From: Jaltomata sinuosa
Lineage: Eukaryota; Streptophyta; Magnoliopsida; Solanales; Solanaceae
Direction of reading: 5' to 3'
Length of the DNA: 64,000 nt
Assembly (NCBI GenBank): GCA_003996215.1
Contig: QJPP01001783.1
Coordinates: forward strand, 703,959-767,958
Below the pieces are notes generated by a model. That model saw only the letters and a program-made list of their open reading frames with translations, searched no databases and was not told where the DNA came from. Positions 1-12,774 of the stretch are shown here, one piece after another. Position 1 is the first letter of the stretch. The number at the start of each line of letters is the position of its first letter. Made by a program: the position numbers and the translations under genes.

Positions 1-3000
1 TCAGTCCTTCATAGAGTCACTTGAGCGGATTTATTAGAGTTGGAGATGACTGATTTTGATGTTATTCTTGGTAGTGATTGGCTACATGCTTTCTATGCTT
101 CTGTTGATTGTCGTACTCGGGTTGTCAGTTTCAAGTTTCCAAATGAACTCATCTTAGAATGGCAAGGTAGTCCTCCTTCCTTGAAAGGTCATTTCATATC
201 TTATCTTAAGGCTAGGAAGATGATTTCCAAGGGTTATGTTTATCATATAGTTCGGGTTATGGACACGGAGTCCGAAATCCCATCCCTTCAGTCTGTTCCC
301 ATTGTGAATGAATTCCCAGAAGTGTTCCTCGAGGATTTACCTGGATTCCCCCCCCCCCCCCGAGTAGGAAATCGACTTTGGGATAGATCTTGATCTAGAT
401 ACAAATCCTATCTATATTCCTCCCTATAGGATGGCTCCTACTGAATTTAAAGAGTTGAAGAATCAGTTGACGGATCAGTTGAAGGATCTTTTTGATAAGG
501 GTTTCATCAGACCTAGCATTTCTCCATGGGATGCCCCGGTTATGTTTGTTCAGAAGAAAGATGGTTCTCTTAGAATGTGTATTGACTACCATCAGTTGAA
601 CAAGGTTACAATCAAGAATAAGTATCCCATTCCTAGGATTGATGACTTGTTCGATCAGCTTCAAGGTGCTAGTTTCTTCTCCAAAATCGACCTTAGATCT
701 GGTTATCATCAGCTTCATGTTAGACAGTGTGATATTCTGAAGACAGCCTTCAGGACTTGGTATGGTCATTATGAATTTGTTGTGATGTTTTTTGGTCTAA
801 CAAATGCTCCTGCAACTTTTATAGATTTGATTAACCGTGTGTTCAAACAGTATTTGGATATGTTTATGATTGTTTTTATTGATGATATTCTTATCTACTC
901 TCGGAGTGAGGAGGAGCATGCAGACCATTTGAGAGTTATGTTGCAAACTCTCAAGGACCAGCATTTGTTTGCTAAGTTCAGCAAGTGTGAGTTCTAGATG
1001 CAGTCTGTTGCTTTCCCGGGTCATATTATGACTAAAAATGGTATTCAAGTTGATTCTCAAAAGATTGAGGCAGTAAAGAACTGGTCTACACCCACTTCCC
1101 CGTCTGATATTAGGAGCTTTTTAGGTTTGGCTGGTTACTACAGGAGGTTTGTAGAAGGATTTTCTTCCATTGCTGCCCCTTTGACTCGATTGACTCAGAA
1201 GAAGGTAAAATTCCAGTGGTCTGATTTGTGTGAGAAGAGCTTTCAGGAATTGAAGACTAGATTGACCAAAGCTCCAGTGTTGGCCCTACCCAAGGGCCTA
1301 AATAACTTTGTTGTGTATTGTGATGCTTCTAGGATTGGTTTGGGTTGTGTTTTGATACAACGTGGTAAAGTGATTGCTTATGCTTTGAGACAGCTTCAAA
1401 CTCATGAGAAGAACTACCCTACTCATGATCTTGAGTTAGCAGTCATGGTATTTGAATTGAAGATTTGGAGACATTACTTGTATGGGGTGCATGTGGATGT
1501 GTTCACCGATCATAAGAGTCTTCAGTATGTGTTCACCCAGAAGGAATTCAATTTGCGACAAAAAAGATGGCTTGAGCTTCTTAAGGATTATGACATGAGT
1601 GTGCTTTACCATTCGAGTAAGGCCAATTTTATGGCGGATGCAATTAGTAGATTATCGATGGGTAGTGTGTCTTCAGTCGAAGAAGGAAAGAAGGAATTGG
1701 TTAAAGATGTTCATAGACTAGCTCGGTTGGGACTTCTCCTTATGGACTCAACAAAAGTTGGTGTTATTGTTCATAATGGTTCCGAATCATCTTTGGTAGC
1801 TGAAGTGAGAAAAATCAAGACAGTGATCCCATTTTACTTCAGCAGAGGGTTGAAGTTTTCTCCCAAGGAGGAGATGGTGTGCTTCGTTATCAGGGTCAAC
1901 TATATGTGCCAGATATAGATGGGTTGCGCCAACAGATTTTGACTAAGGCTCATAGTTCCAGATTTTCCATTCATCCCGGTGCCACCAAGATGTACTGTGA
2001 TCTACAGGAAGTCTATTGGTGGAATGATATGAAGAGGGACATAGCCGATTTTGTGGCTAAGTGTCCCAACTGTCAGCAAGTGAAGGTAGAGCATCAGCGA
2101 CCGGGTGGTATGATTTAGGATATTGACCTTCCTACTTGGAAATGGGAATCGATCAATATGGGCTTCATTACAGGTTTGCCTCTTACTCGAAGGCAACATG
2201 ATTTGATTTGGGTGATTGTCGATCGTATGACTATATCATCCCATTTCTTGGTTGTTAAGACTATGGATTCAGCAGAGGATAATGCCAGACTCTACATCCA
2301 GGAGATAGTTCGATTACATGGTGTTCCTTTGTCCATTATTTCGGATAGGGGTACTCAGTTTACTTCTCAGTTTTGGAGATCTTTTCAGAGAGGTCTTGTA
2401 CTCAGGTGAAGCTTAGTACAACTTTTCACCCTCAGACAGACGGCCAAGCAGAGCATATTATTCAGACTTTGGAGGATATATTGAGAGCTTGTGTGATCGA
2501 TTTAAAAGGTAATTGGGATAATTACTTACCTCTTATCGAATTTTCCTACAATAATAGCTTTCATACTAGCAACCAGATGGCTCTGTATGAGGCACTTTAT
2601 GGTCGGAAGTGTAGATCTCCTATTGGTTGGTTTGAGGTAGGGGAGGCAGTTTTGATTGGTCCCAATTTGGTTCATGAGACTATGGAGAATTTTCATCTTA
2701 TAAGTTAAAGGTTGAAGATCGCTCAGAGTCGACATAAATCATATGCGGATGTGAGGAGAAGAGAGTTAGAATTTGAAGTTGATGATTGGGTTTTTCTGAA
2801 GGTGTCACCCATTAAGGGTGTGATGAGGTTTGGCAAGAAGGGGAAGCTTAGTCCCTGTTTCATAGGTCATTATCGGATTTTGAGGAGAGTTGGTAGCGTT
2901 GCTTATGAGTTGGATTTGCCAACAGAGTTTGAAGCGGTTCATCCAGTTTTCCATGTTTCCTTGTTGAAGAAGTGTGTTGGTGATCCGACCTTGATTGTCC

Positions 3001-3215
3001 CTTTGGAGGATGTGGAGGTGAAGGATAGACTCACTTATGAGGAGGTTCCCGTGGAGATCCTTGATCGTCAAATTCAGAGGTTGAGGAATAAAGAAGTCGC
3101 TTCGTTAAAAGTCCTTTGGAGAAATCATCTTGTAGAGGGAGCTACTTGGGAAGCGGAAGAGGCCATGAAGGCCAAATATCCCCATCTCTTTCCTTCCGAC
3201 CCAGTTTCAGCTTGA
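1..3215 (+). pseudogene. Ty3/gypsy pol of element A, broken
   Basis: Polyprotein that would copy the element RNA and insert the cDNA. In order: protease C-terminal part (to about 330), RT (431-997) with active site FIDD at 875-886, RNase H (about 1290-1660) with YCDAS, THDLELA and FTDHKS motifs, integrase zinc region (H, H, CPNC; about 1940-2080), integrase core (2158-2600) and a C-terminal chromodomain (about 3020-3200) ending in a TGA near 3213. Breaks I can see: TGA at 22-24, a frameshift at a run of C near 349-361, TAG at 995-997 where Trp is expected, a frameshift near 1805, TAG at 2116-2118, a frameshift near 2395 and TAA at 2706-2708. The first integrase Asp (usual MDF) reads MGF, so the DDE triad is incomplete; SDRG and QAEH remain. 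Confidence 0.9.
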
Positions 3216-3434
3216 GGTAACAGTTTCCTCTTTATTATGTCCCTCCGATTCTATTCCACTGGTTTTTCTCATGATCCTAGCATGCATTCATATTTTCGAA
3301 GTTGATTCAATCATGTTTTAAGTTGAAAAGTTTAGTTTTCATGACTATTCCTTGATTTCCATATTCTATTGCTGGTTGGGCTGTTTTCTCTCCAGATTTC
3401 TTTGTTTAGTCTTCATTCGAGGATGAATGATCCC

Positions 3435-3447
3435 AAGGGGGAGATAT
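3435..3447 (+). other. Polypurine tract of element A
   Basis: AAGGGGGAGATAT directly before the LTR start TGTAACACCCC. Such a tract primes plus-strand DNA synthesis. The same sequence precedes the 3' LTR of element G at 27300-27312, and its reverse complement flanks the 3' LTR of O at 58635-58649, which ties the three together. Confidence 0.85.
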
Positions 3448-5564
3448 TGTAACACCCCAGAAATTGAACCAGCTATTTAAGTTTGAAACTCTAAAAAATC
3501 CAATGTTTCCAGGAATGACGGGTCCAAACCACGGACTGTGGTTTGAACTACGAGTCATGGAATGGATCCATGGTTTAAGTCTGCAGGATTAGCCTCTGGT
3601 CTGGGAAACACGAGTGGGTTCTACTAACTGTAGTTCATTCTACGGGTCGTAATATCCACTCATGGAATCTGACCTGTGGGCTGACTGTTGTTCCAAGAAC
3701 CCTGAGTCAATTCTACGGCCCGTGATTAGAATTACGGGTACGTCCTGTTGACTCGTGAAACCTTACCAGAGACCAGCTAAGTCCCCAGGAACCACGACTT
3801 GAAATGATGACCCGTGATTCATTCTACAGGTCTGTCCAATTGACCCGTAGTTTTCTTTTTGAAACCTGTTATTTTGACCAGGAATGACGGGTGGAAACCA
3901 CGGGCCGTGGTTTGGTCTACGACCCGTGGAACCCATCTGTGGTCCCTGAAAGTCAACTGTTTCCAGCTTCTTCCTAATTATGGTCCAGGGGTATTTTAGT
4001 TATTACCCACCCTTTTAACTCGTAAATGATGTCGCTTTGACTATTTCTAGAAGGGTTTTCACCATCATTAGCCTAAGTCTCTTCTCATTACCCCATCCAT
4101 CTCCCAAAAAGGAAAAGAAATCTCTCAAGCTCAAGGTCTCAAGCTCCAAGTTCAAGCCTCCTAATCTTTTCAATTTCAAGTGGGTTAGCTTCAATCAAGG
4201 TATGTGGGTAGTCAACAATGGGTTCCTTTCACCCTTGTACCCAAAATCCCAAATTTCAAATTGTGATTTCATGAACATACAAATTAGGGTTTTTACCCAA
4301 TTCATATATGTTTTGCTATAAATTACCTTCTCATAATTTTATTATGAAATTTCATTAAATTGCATGATTTTGCATAGGTTTTTACGTATGAGTTCATATT
4401 TCATGAGTTGAAGGTCAATTATGGTAAATCTTACATGCATGAATTGATTTAAGAAAATTGGGGAAAATGATGGAACGATTTTCATGAATTTCAAGTAAGT
4501 GCATGCCTAGTTCCTATATTTTATGAAAGTATATGTTATTATGAAATTGAACTAAGGCCATGAAAGTTTTCAAGTTATGAATTATTATGCATGCAAGACA
4601 CCCGATGTGCCATCAATGCTCATGAATCATTTTTTCTAAAACCAAGGTTCCTGAGTAATATGAAGATCCGGGGTATGAACATATTTATGAACAAGCTTTG
4701 ACATCTAGATATATCACATGTATGTGAGCCTCATGTTATGTTTGAGGAGTAGTATTTACCATCGATCAATGAGGGTTCTAGATAACCCAAGTCCAAAACT
4801 ACGTTGCCACCGTAGGTTGCCCTCCGTGGCTTATGATAGGATCCTTATGAACATGGTTCTAACTTTGGCCGATTAGGACAACCTTTTTCAGTGTGGGTGT
4901 ATGACACTGGACTCCATGTAGCTCAGCATGGTTTTGTCGGTTAAGAGAAACTCCCACATGATTATTTTCAAGCTATGAAGTAATATGATATCATACTTTG
5001 AATTTTAACCTTGCTTCATGTATTTATGTCTTATATCTTGATAATTCCCTTATGCTATTTCTTTATAAAAGGTTCACCTCAAGCATGTTTTAAGTATATT
5101 TTTATCATGATCATGCATATCTCACATACTCGGTACATCCTATAGTACTGACGCATATTCTGCGTTGCATCTTCTTGATGATGCAGATTCAGGTGTTTCG
5201 CATCAGGCTAGTGGCTAGATGAAGACGGATATCCAGTCAGTGTTGGTGATTCATCATTGTTCGAGGGTTATTTATGACTCTAGTTTGTTATCATTATTTT
5301 CTTTCTTACTTTGTGTTAGCTAGGGTCTTGTCCTAGAAACTCCTTATGTCATGTACAGAGGCTTTTCAGACATAGACAGTATTCGGGTCTTCTTTGAATC
5401 ATGTTCTTTTGATTTTATCTTATGGATTGAGTTATCTAATTCGTATTATGCTTCCTCTATGCTTAATTGATATGCCTGAGTTATGCTATGACCAAGGGTT
5501 AGCTTGGGGCACTTGTGGTCTCAAGTCCCGTGTTACACCCAGGGGGTAGCCTCGGGGCATGACA
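3448..5564 (+). repeat. 3' LTR of element A
   Basis: About 2.1 kb LTR that starts TGTAACACCCC after the polypurine tract and ends GGGGCATGACA. Its first 500 bases (about 3500-3960) are packed with inverted CCACG/CGTGG-type motifs also found in the LTRs of D, G and O. A short open frame at 4037-4321 lies in it but shows no recognisable domain, and I do not call it a gene. The end matches the LTR end of G at 21659 (GGGGTAGCCTCGGGG..TGACA). Confidence 0.85.
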
Positions 5565-7002
5565 AAGGCACATAAAACTATATTTTTGTCAAAGCTCACC
5601 CTAACTTGAGTTTATCAACTCTCATATTAGGAATATTTCTAGCGGGGAAATTTAATCTTACTCTACTATAACAATGGAATTAATCATTGCAGATTGTATT
5701 GAGGTCACCTATGATTACTTTCTATTTTTTTTACTATTTTTATCATTTGGATGCCGCCTATGAGCTTGTTTTGGCCTTAGCAGACACTGAAACCATAGAT
5801 TTTAGAGCCTACAAGCTGATTGATGTACCGTACCTATAGGCTGAGTAGACTATTCCTATAAGACAAGAAGACCATACCTACGGAGTGGGCAGGATATGAC
5901 TAGGGGGAAACTGTTACATTATATTACTGAGCCTACGAGCCGAGAAGACTGTACCTATGGAACTGGCAGGTTGTACTTATTATATCATAGAGCCTAAGAG
6001 TTGTTATTTTTCATGACACTTGTATATTCAGGTAGTTCAGATCAGATCATCACTGGGGTCTAGTATGGATATTTAGCGACTGTTTATGCTCGCTAAAACT
6101 TATAGTAACTGTGAACTATTTGTACCTATTGGGCTTATAGGAGCCAGATCAGGTTATTGTTTGCTACTTTTTTATATGTTGTCTTATTGTAGGAAGGTAA
6201 GGTATTGTACTTTTGTTTTACTCCTGTCCTTTTGGTTTAGTCCTTACACTTCAAATTTAGTTTTTAGTTTGTCTTACATGCTCAGGACATTATTTCATAC
6301 TGACACCTCATTGCCTGGGGGGTATTATATTCATGCCTACAAGTCCTGAGCAACGGTGAGACAGACCCGCCGAGTAGCATAGTCAAGCTTTCAATGGATT
6401 GGTTGACTCTTTTCCTTCTAAGGGTGGCCAGAGTATCGCAGGTGTGCCTTTTTACTGTTTATAGATTTTAGGTAGGTTGGGGCCCTGTCCCACCAAGTAT
6501 TGTATTCATAGAGGCTTGTAAACTAGTTCGTTGAGTTGTATGCTACACTAGTGATTATTTAAGCCTTGTATGTAGATTAGTTGTAGCTTATTGGCCAGTT
6601 GGGCCTTGTTTTTGTTACTGGTAGTTCAGTGTCTTGTTGGCCTAGATTATATTTTTTATACATGTTTTCAGTTTCTGTGTAAAGATCATACTATCCTCGA
6701 TAGCCTGTATAGCCTTTATGCTTTTCTAAATAATATGGCAGCCTCAACGACCCAAACAGGACTTCTTGCTACCTGCTTTTTGCTTCACATGAACTATTGG
6801 AAGTAGTTGTTTTCTTTATAGAGCTTTTGACAAGTGCCTTGGTGTCCAAGGGCTAATTTTTAAGTTGAGGTATACTTATTTGTTTTTTGAATTGTGTGTG
6901 GCTGCTATGCGCTATTGGAAAATGATTCAACAGGGATGACTTTGGCCTAAGTTTTTGTATCAAATGCCAATTGTTCCCCTCCCTCGTGTTTGGGACATGA
7001 CA
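5565..7002 (+). repeat. 5' LTR (right part) of element B
   Basis: Non-coding stretch ending CGTGTTTGGGACATGACA directly before a primer binding site, as LTRs of this group do. It contains short local repeats of the kind 'gagcctacgagccgagaagactgtacctatgg' spread over about 5800-5990. Open frames at 6086-6349 and 6591-6806 have no recognisable domain and are treated as chance. The left part of the LTR is not visible, presumably because element A inserted in it. Confidence 0.65.
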
Positions 7003-7006
7003 AACT

Positions 7007-7017
7007 TGGTATCAGAG
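7007..7017 (+). other. Primer binding site of element B
   Basis: TGGTATCAGAG, five bases after the LTR end, matches the usual plant initiator tRNA-Met primer binding site. The same core occurs in G, H and (reverse complement) D, N and O. Confidence 0.8.
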
Positions 7018-7819
7018 TAACATCATATCCTAGAAAGTCTGCAAGTTGTGTCTAGTAGAGTGTTGTTTATAAATGTGTTGTGCACCATATTTTATAAGCA
7101 GGAAGTTATTGACATTGTTCCAGAAAGTTATCCTTCTTTTGCTCAAATTATGCTATAGAGGTGAGTCATAAGGGTTGAGTTAATTGGCTTACGATTATTA
7201 TCGGGCTTGTACTAAAGACATACTTAATTATGATATAGACATTTCATAGATTTAGGTTGTTACATAGAACATTAAGGGGCTTCAATATTAGCAGTATACG
7301 GCTGAGAGTGTCAAGAAAATGCCGCAAAAAGGATAGGCCCATGGGGTTTCACATTGAGGCTCAGGGTGGTAAAACAATACTAAAGAAGACCCACATAAGC
7401 CCCCACCATAAAAGTCCCAGGGGTTGCAAGTTGGATCACTAGGAGAAGTTAGGTTTGGGTGAGAGCTCACGAGAATCAAGATCGTAGCAGTACAGGGCCC
7501 AAGTGAAGTCTAGATCAGTTGTGTTGCATTACGAAACTTGTGATAGAGCACATGTTGGGTGATTCCTTTAGGGCTCTACAATATGATATTCTCGTGGACA
7601 TGAGGGTCATATACTGAGATATTGTCTGTTGAGGGACCAAAAGAGTTCAGGACAGAGGCTGAGATCAATAATAGGGTCATCTTGCTTAGAATATCCTGTA
7701 GAATATGGGTCCCAGGATTTAGCAGGTAGGGTTCAAGGCAGTGAGGGAGCATCTAGTTCTGGCAGTGGCCATAATTACACTTACGCACTTACAGGCTGTC
7801 AAGATTCAGAGTGATCACC
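7018..7819 (+). pseudogene. Leader and decayed gag region of element B
   Basis: This interval should hold the 5' leader and gag. Only short open frames remain (for example 7257-7442 and 7629-7814) and I could not find the DFxRMNPPEF motif or zinc knuckle seen in D and G. The assignment rests on position between primer binding site and protease. Confidence 0.4.
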
Positions 7820-9560
7820 AAATATTGTGGCAGGTGCATTTAGTGTTTGCTCCCACTATGTTTATGCTTTGATAGATCCAGGATGCGCAGTATCGTGTGC
7901 TAACCCTAATAATTGCTAGGAAGTTGTGTATAGTACCAGAGTTATTGTAGTGATCTTTTGTTGTGTCTACCCCAGTTGGCGACTCTATATTGTTATGAGG
8001 GTTATTAAGGTTGTATAGTAGGGATCGTTAGCCGTCAAACCATTGCAGACTTGATAGATCTAGAGATGCTTGACTTTGATATTATTATGGGCATGTTTTT
8101 GTTGGTAGTTTGTTATGCCAGTGTTGGCTACTGAGAAAAAACTTTTAGATTCCACTTGCAAGAGGAAGTAGTTTAGTAGTGGAAGGGTAATGCAGAAACA
8201 CCGAAAGATGGGTTTATTTCCTATCTTTAGGAAAAGAAAATGATCACCAAAGGCTGCATTTACCATATTGTCCGAGTTTAAGATATTGATGTTAATCCAC
8301 TACTCTTTAGTCTATTCCATGGTTAATAAGTTCCCAGATGTGTTTCTAGACAAGCTTTCTGGTATTCCCCCTAAGTGTGAGATCGACTTTGCTATTAATA
8401 TGACGCTAAGTATTCAACCAATTTTAATTCCTCTTTAAAGGATGGATCAAGTTTAGCTGACATAGTTAAAGGAGAAATTAAAAGACTAGCTTGATAAAGG
8501 CTTCATTAGGCCTAATGCTTCACCATTGGTGCACTAGTATTATTTGTGAAAAGAAAAATGGCTCGCTGAGAATGAGTATAGATTATTGGCAACTGAATAA
8601 GGTGGCTATTAAGAACAAATATCCACTCTAAGGATTGATGACTTGTTTGACCAGCAATAGGGTGCTTGATTTTTCTCCAAAATTGATTTACATTCAAGGT
8701 ACCATCATGTATGAGTTCGAAAGAGTGATATTTCAAAGATAACCTTTTGGTCTAAATATGGCTATTTTGAGTTTCTTATGATGTCTTTTGGGTTAACAAA
8801 TGCCCTAGCAGTATTTATGGACCTGGTGAATAGTTTACTTAGGTCTTTCTTAGACTTGTTTTTCATCGTGTTTATTAATGATTTTCATGTATATTCACAT
8901 CTAACGCTAATAATAGAGACTATCTCCAAGTTGTGCTTCAGGTACTCTGAGATCAGAGGTTGTATGATAAGTTCTTGAACTGCGAGTTCTGGTTGCATTC
9001 CATAGACTTTTTGGGCCATGTTGTTCAAATGTTGGTATTTAAGTTTATTTATAGTACATTGAGGTCATAAACACATGACCTAGACCCATGAACCTGATAG
9101 AAGTTTGTCACATTTTAGGGTTAGAAGGGTACTACAGAAGGTTCATGGAAGGATTCTCTTCACTTTCAACACCCTTTACAAAGCTGACTTAAAAAAATAG
9201 CTAAGTTTCAGTGGCCCATAGCCTGCTAGTGGAGTTTGTAGAAGCTGAAAGAAAGATTGACTTCAGCACCAGTTCTGACCTTACCAAAGGGTCCAAGGGC
9301 TATGTAGTGTATTGTGATGCATCAGGTATTGGGCTAGGTTGTGTTCTAGTGCAACACAGAAAGGTAATTGCTTATGCTTTTAGATAATTAATGAAGCATG
9401 AGAAGAACTACATGACCCACGACTTTGGGTTAGCTATAGTTATTCATGCCCTGATAATTTGGAGGCATTACTTGTATGTCATTCATGATATTTATAGATA
9501 TCATAAGAGCCTCCAGTATATTTTTAGAAAAAATGAGTTGAACCTTCGACAATATTAATG
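7820..9560 (+). pseudogene. Element B pol copy 1 (protease, RT, RNase H)
   Basis: First of two decayed pol copies. A protease active-site-like segment reads ALIDPG near 7870-7890. The linker MITKGCIYHIV lies near 8240-8280 and RT follows from about 8440. The clearest RT piece is 8778-8978, where the catalytic motif reads FIND rather than FxDD. RNase H (YCDAS; THDFGLA) spans about 9300-9540 and stops abruptly at the LNLRQ motif near 9556. Many in-frame stops and shifts. Integrase is absent from this copy because the sequence jumps back to a protease/RT linker at about 9560. Confidence 0.75.
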
Positions 9561-12540
9561 ATTAAGGGGTGTATTTATCACTTAGTCATACTTAGATACT
9601 CTAGTACTGAGACACCACTGTTTCAGTCAGTTCCAGTTGTGAATGAGTACCTAGAAGTTTTTCGCGATGATCTTCTCGGAGTCCCTTACGATAGGGAAAT
9701 AGACTTCAGAATAGATGTCCTTCCTAATACGTAACCTATCTTTATTCTACCATATAGAATAGCACCAATAGAGTTACAAGAGCTAAAAGAACAGTTGAGA
9801 GACCTCCTAGATAAGGGGTTTATCATGCCAAGTATATTACCTTGGGGTGCTCCAGTCCTTTCATGAATAAAAAAGACGGTTCTCTTAGAATGTGTATTGA
9901 TTTTCGTCAGTTGAACAAGGTCAATATCAAGAATAAGTATCCCCTTCCTAGAATCATTGACTTGTTCGGCCATCTTCAGGGTGCCACTTGTTTTTCTAGT
10001 ATAGACCTCAAATTTGGCTATCATCAATTGAAGGTTAGAGAGAGTGATATTCCTAAGACATCTTTTAGGACCCGTACAGTTATTTTCAGTTCCTTGTCAT
10101 GTACTTTGGTTTGACTAATGCGCCTGTAGCATTCATGGAACTCATAAATAGAGTGTTTAAGAAGTATCTTAATAGGTTTGTGATAGTATTCATCTGCGAC
10201 ATCCTAATCTACTCTAGAAGCAAGAAGCATCATGCAGATCACCTCATAATTGTTCTTCAGACACTTAAGGATCGTGAGTTACTCCAAGTTTTCTAAGTGT
10301 GAATTTTTGCTGAAGTCTGTGGAATACTTAGGCCATATAGTTACCAGTGAAGGTATTCAGATCAACTCCTAGAAAATTGAGGCAGTAAATAGTTGGCCTA
10401 GAGCCACAACCCCATTGGATATTAGGAGTTTCTTGGACATTTGTTGGCTACTACAGAAGGTTTGTAGAGGGTTTTTTTCTATTTCTACCCCTCTGAGTAA
10501 GTTGACATAGAAAAAGGTTAAATTTCAATGGACTGAAGCTTATGAGAAAAGCTTCAGGAGTTGAAAACTCATTTGACTACTACTCTGATGTTGACCTTAC
10601 TAAAGGATACAGAGGGTTTTGTTGTGTATTGTGATGCATCTAGAGTGGGAATTGCTTGTGCTTTGATGCAAAATGGTAGGATTATAGCTTATGCTTCCAA
10701 AAAGCTTTAGATTCATGAGAAGAACTATCTGACCCATGATCTTGAGTTGGCAGTAGTTGTTTTCACATTAAAAATATAGCATCATTATCTCTATTGTATG
10801 CACGTTGATATGATCACATATCATAACAACATTTAGTACATTTTTCAGCTAGAAGGAGTTGAACCTCAAGCAAAGGAGATATCTCAAATTGCACAAGGAA
10901 TATGACACGAGTATTCTCTACCATCTAGGTAAGGCTAATATGGTTGTTGATGTTCTTAGTAGGTTGTCTATGGGGAGAACTGCTCATGTAGAGGAAGGAA
11001 AAAAAGAGTTGGCAAAGAAAGTGCATAGACTTGCACACTTGGGAGTTTACCAAATAGAATCCGAGAAGGGGGTGTGCTTCTAAAAATAAAGTTGAGTCAT
11101 CTCTAGTTGCAGAAGTTAAGGAGAACCAGAACAGTTATCCAATCCTGCTCCGACTAAAGGAAAAAGTTTGGAAGCAAAAGATGATGGTTTTTTAGCAAGG
11201 GGAGATGGTGTTTTGAGGTATGTACCAAGGTAGGTTATGTGTTCTAGATATGGATAATCTAGAATCATGGAAGAAGCTCATAGTTCTAAATATTTGATTC
11301 ACCTAAGTCCCACAAAAATGTACCACGACTTGAGAGAAGTCTATTAATGGAATGGTATGAAGAAGAACATTGCAAATTTTGTTGTTAAGTGTCTGAATTG
11401 TCAGTAGGTTAAGGTTGATCACCAAAGCTCATGTGAATGGCTCAAAATATAAATATCCCTGAGTGGAAGTGGGAGATGATCAATATGGATTTCATCACCA
11501 GTCTACCATGACCTTAATGACAGCATGACTCGATTTGGTTAATTATAGACCAAATGACCAAGTCAACTCATTTCTTGCCAGTAAAGACTACAAATTCAGT
11601 CGAAGACTATGCAAGATTCTACATTAAGGAGATTGTTAAACTTCATGAAGTTCCTTTATTTATCATTTTAGGTAGGGTGCTCAGTTCACCTCTAAATTTT
11701 GAAAGCCATTTCGGAAAGGTTTGGGTTCAAGAGTGAACCTTAGCACCACTTTCCATCCGTAGACAGATGTCTAGATAGAGCATACTATTCAAACTCTAAA
11801 GGATATGCTAAGAGCTTGTGTTTTAGATTTCAAAGAAAATTGGGATGACCATTTGCCTCTCATAGAGTTCGCGTACAACAACTATCACTCCAATATTTAG
11901 ATGGCTCCTAATGAGCCTCTTTATGGGCAGAGGTGTAGATATATGATTGGTTGGTTCAAAGTTGGTGAAGCAGCATTGATAGGGCATGACTTAGTTCACC
12001 AGGATATGGAAAAGGTTAAGAATATTCAGGAAAGGTTGAGGATTGCGTAGAGCCGCTAGAAGTCTTCTATTTATCAAGGTGGAGAGACTTATAGTTCAAA
12101 GTCAATAATTTGATGTACTTGAAGATTTCATCCATAAAGGGTGTAATGATATTTGTAAAGAAAGAGAAAGTTAGTCCCTGCTATATTGGTCTATATCAAA
12201 TCTCGAAGACAGTTGGTAAAATAGCTTATGAGCTAGAGCTACCAGTAGAGTTAGCAATAGTTCATCCAATATTTCACAGTTTTATGCTTAAGAAGTGTGT
12301 GGGTGACCCCTCACTCATTGTGCCTACAAAGAGGGTTAGGGTGAAGGACAGCTTGTCTTATGAAAAGGTTCCAATTAAGATTCTTGATCATCAGGTTCGC
12401 AAGTTGAGAACCAAAGGCATAGCATCAGTGAAGGTTTTATGGAGAAATTAGTTTGTTGAAGAGGCTATGTGGGAAGTCAAAAGGGATATGAAATCTAGAT
12501 TCCCATATTTGTTCACTGCTCAGGAAGATGATACCAAGGT
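9561..12540 (+). pseudogene. Element B pol copy 2 (RT to chromodomain)
   Basis: Second pol copy, starting again at the protease-RT linker (KGCIYHLV, then VPVVNEY). RT lies at about 9690-10300, with catalytic motif FICD where FxDD is expected. RNase H is at about 10610-10980 (YCDAS, THDLELA). The integrase zinc region is near 11280-11410 and the core at about 11470-11990, with numerous TAG/TAA codons. The C-terminal domain plus chromodomain is at about 12110-12530. The longest open piece (12110-12451) keeps the typical LKKCVGDPS and ILDHQV motifs. Not functional. Confidence 0.8.
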
Positions 12541-12774
12541 AATAATCCTTCTCTTATTTTAGATTCAGAACTTATACCTTGTGTAAAGTGTTTATTTTGG
12601 CATTCAATTTCATGCCTTGTGTCTTTCCTATAAGTGTTTATAACCTTCAACTAGTACAACTTAGACCTTGAAAGTAAGTTAAGTTCAGAAGAGAATAGTT
12701 GAGTTGTCTTTCTTTTGTCTTCTCACTCTAGTTTGACCTTCATTCAAAAGTGAATGATCCTAATGGGGAGATAT
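12541..12774 (+). other. 3' untranslated spacer and polypurine tract of B
   Basis: Non-coding spacer ending TAATGGGGAGATAT before the LTR start TATAACACC (TG changed to TA). The segment from about 12596 is nearly repeated at 63805-63985, at the window's right edge. Confidence 0.7.

Larger units (their letters stand above)
1..5564 (+). mobile_element. Ty3/gypsy chromovirus A (5' part outside window)
   Basis: 3' half of an LTR retrotransposon: protease tail, reverse transcriptase, RNase H, integrase and chromodomain in the Ty3/gypsy order, then a polypurine tract and a complete 3' LTR. The chromodomain at the end of pol marks it as a chromovirus (Tekay/Del-like is my guess). Several stops and frameshifts make it non-autonomous now. 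It appears to sit inside the left LTR of older element B, because LTR-like sequence resumes directly after it and leads to B's primer binding site. The target-site duplication cannot be checked because the left end is outside the window. Confidence 0.9.

Noticed and set aside
4037..4321. 94-codon ORF in the LTR of A
   Set aside because: No domain, lies wholly in an LTR, and related LTRs (G) do not keep it.
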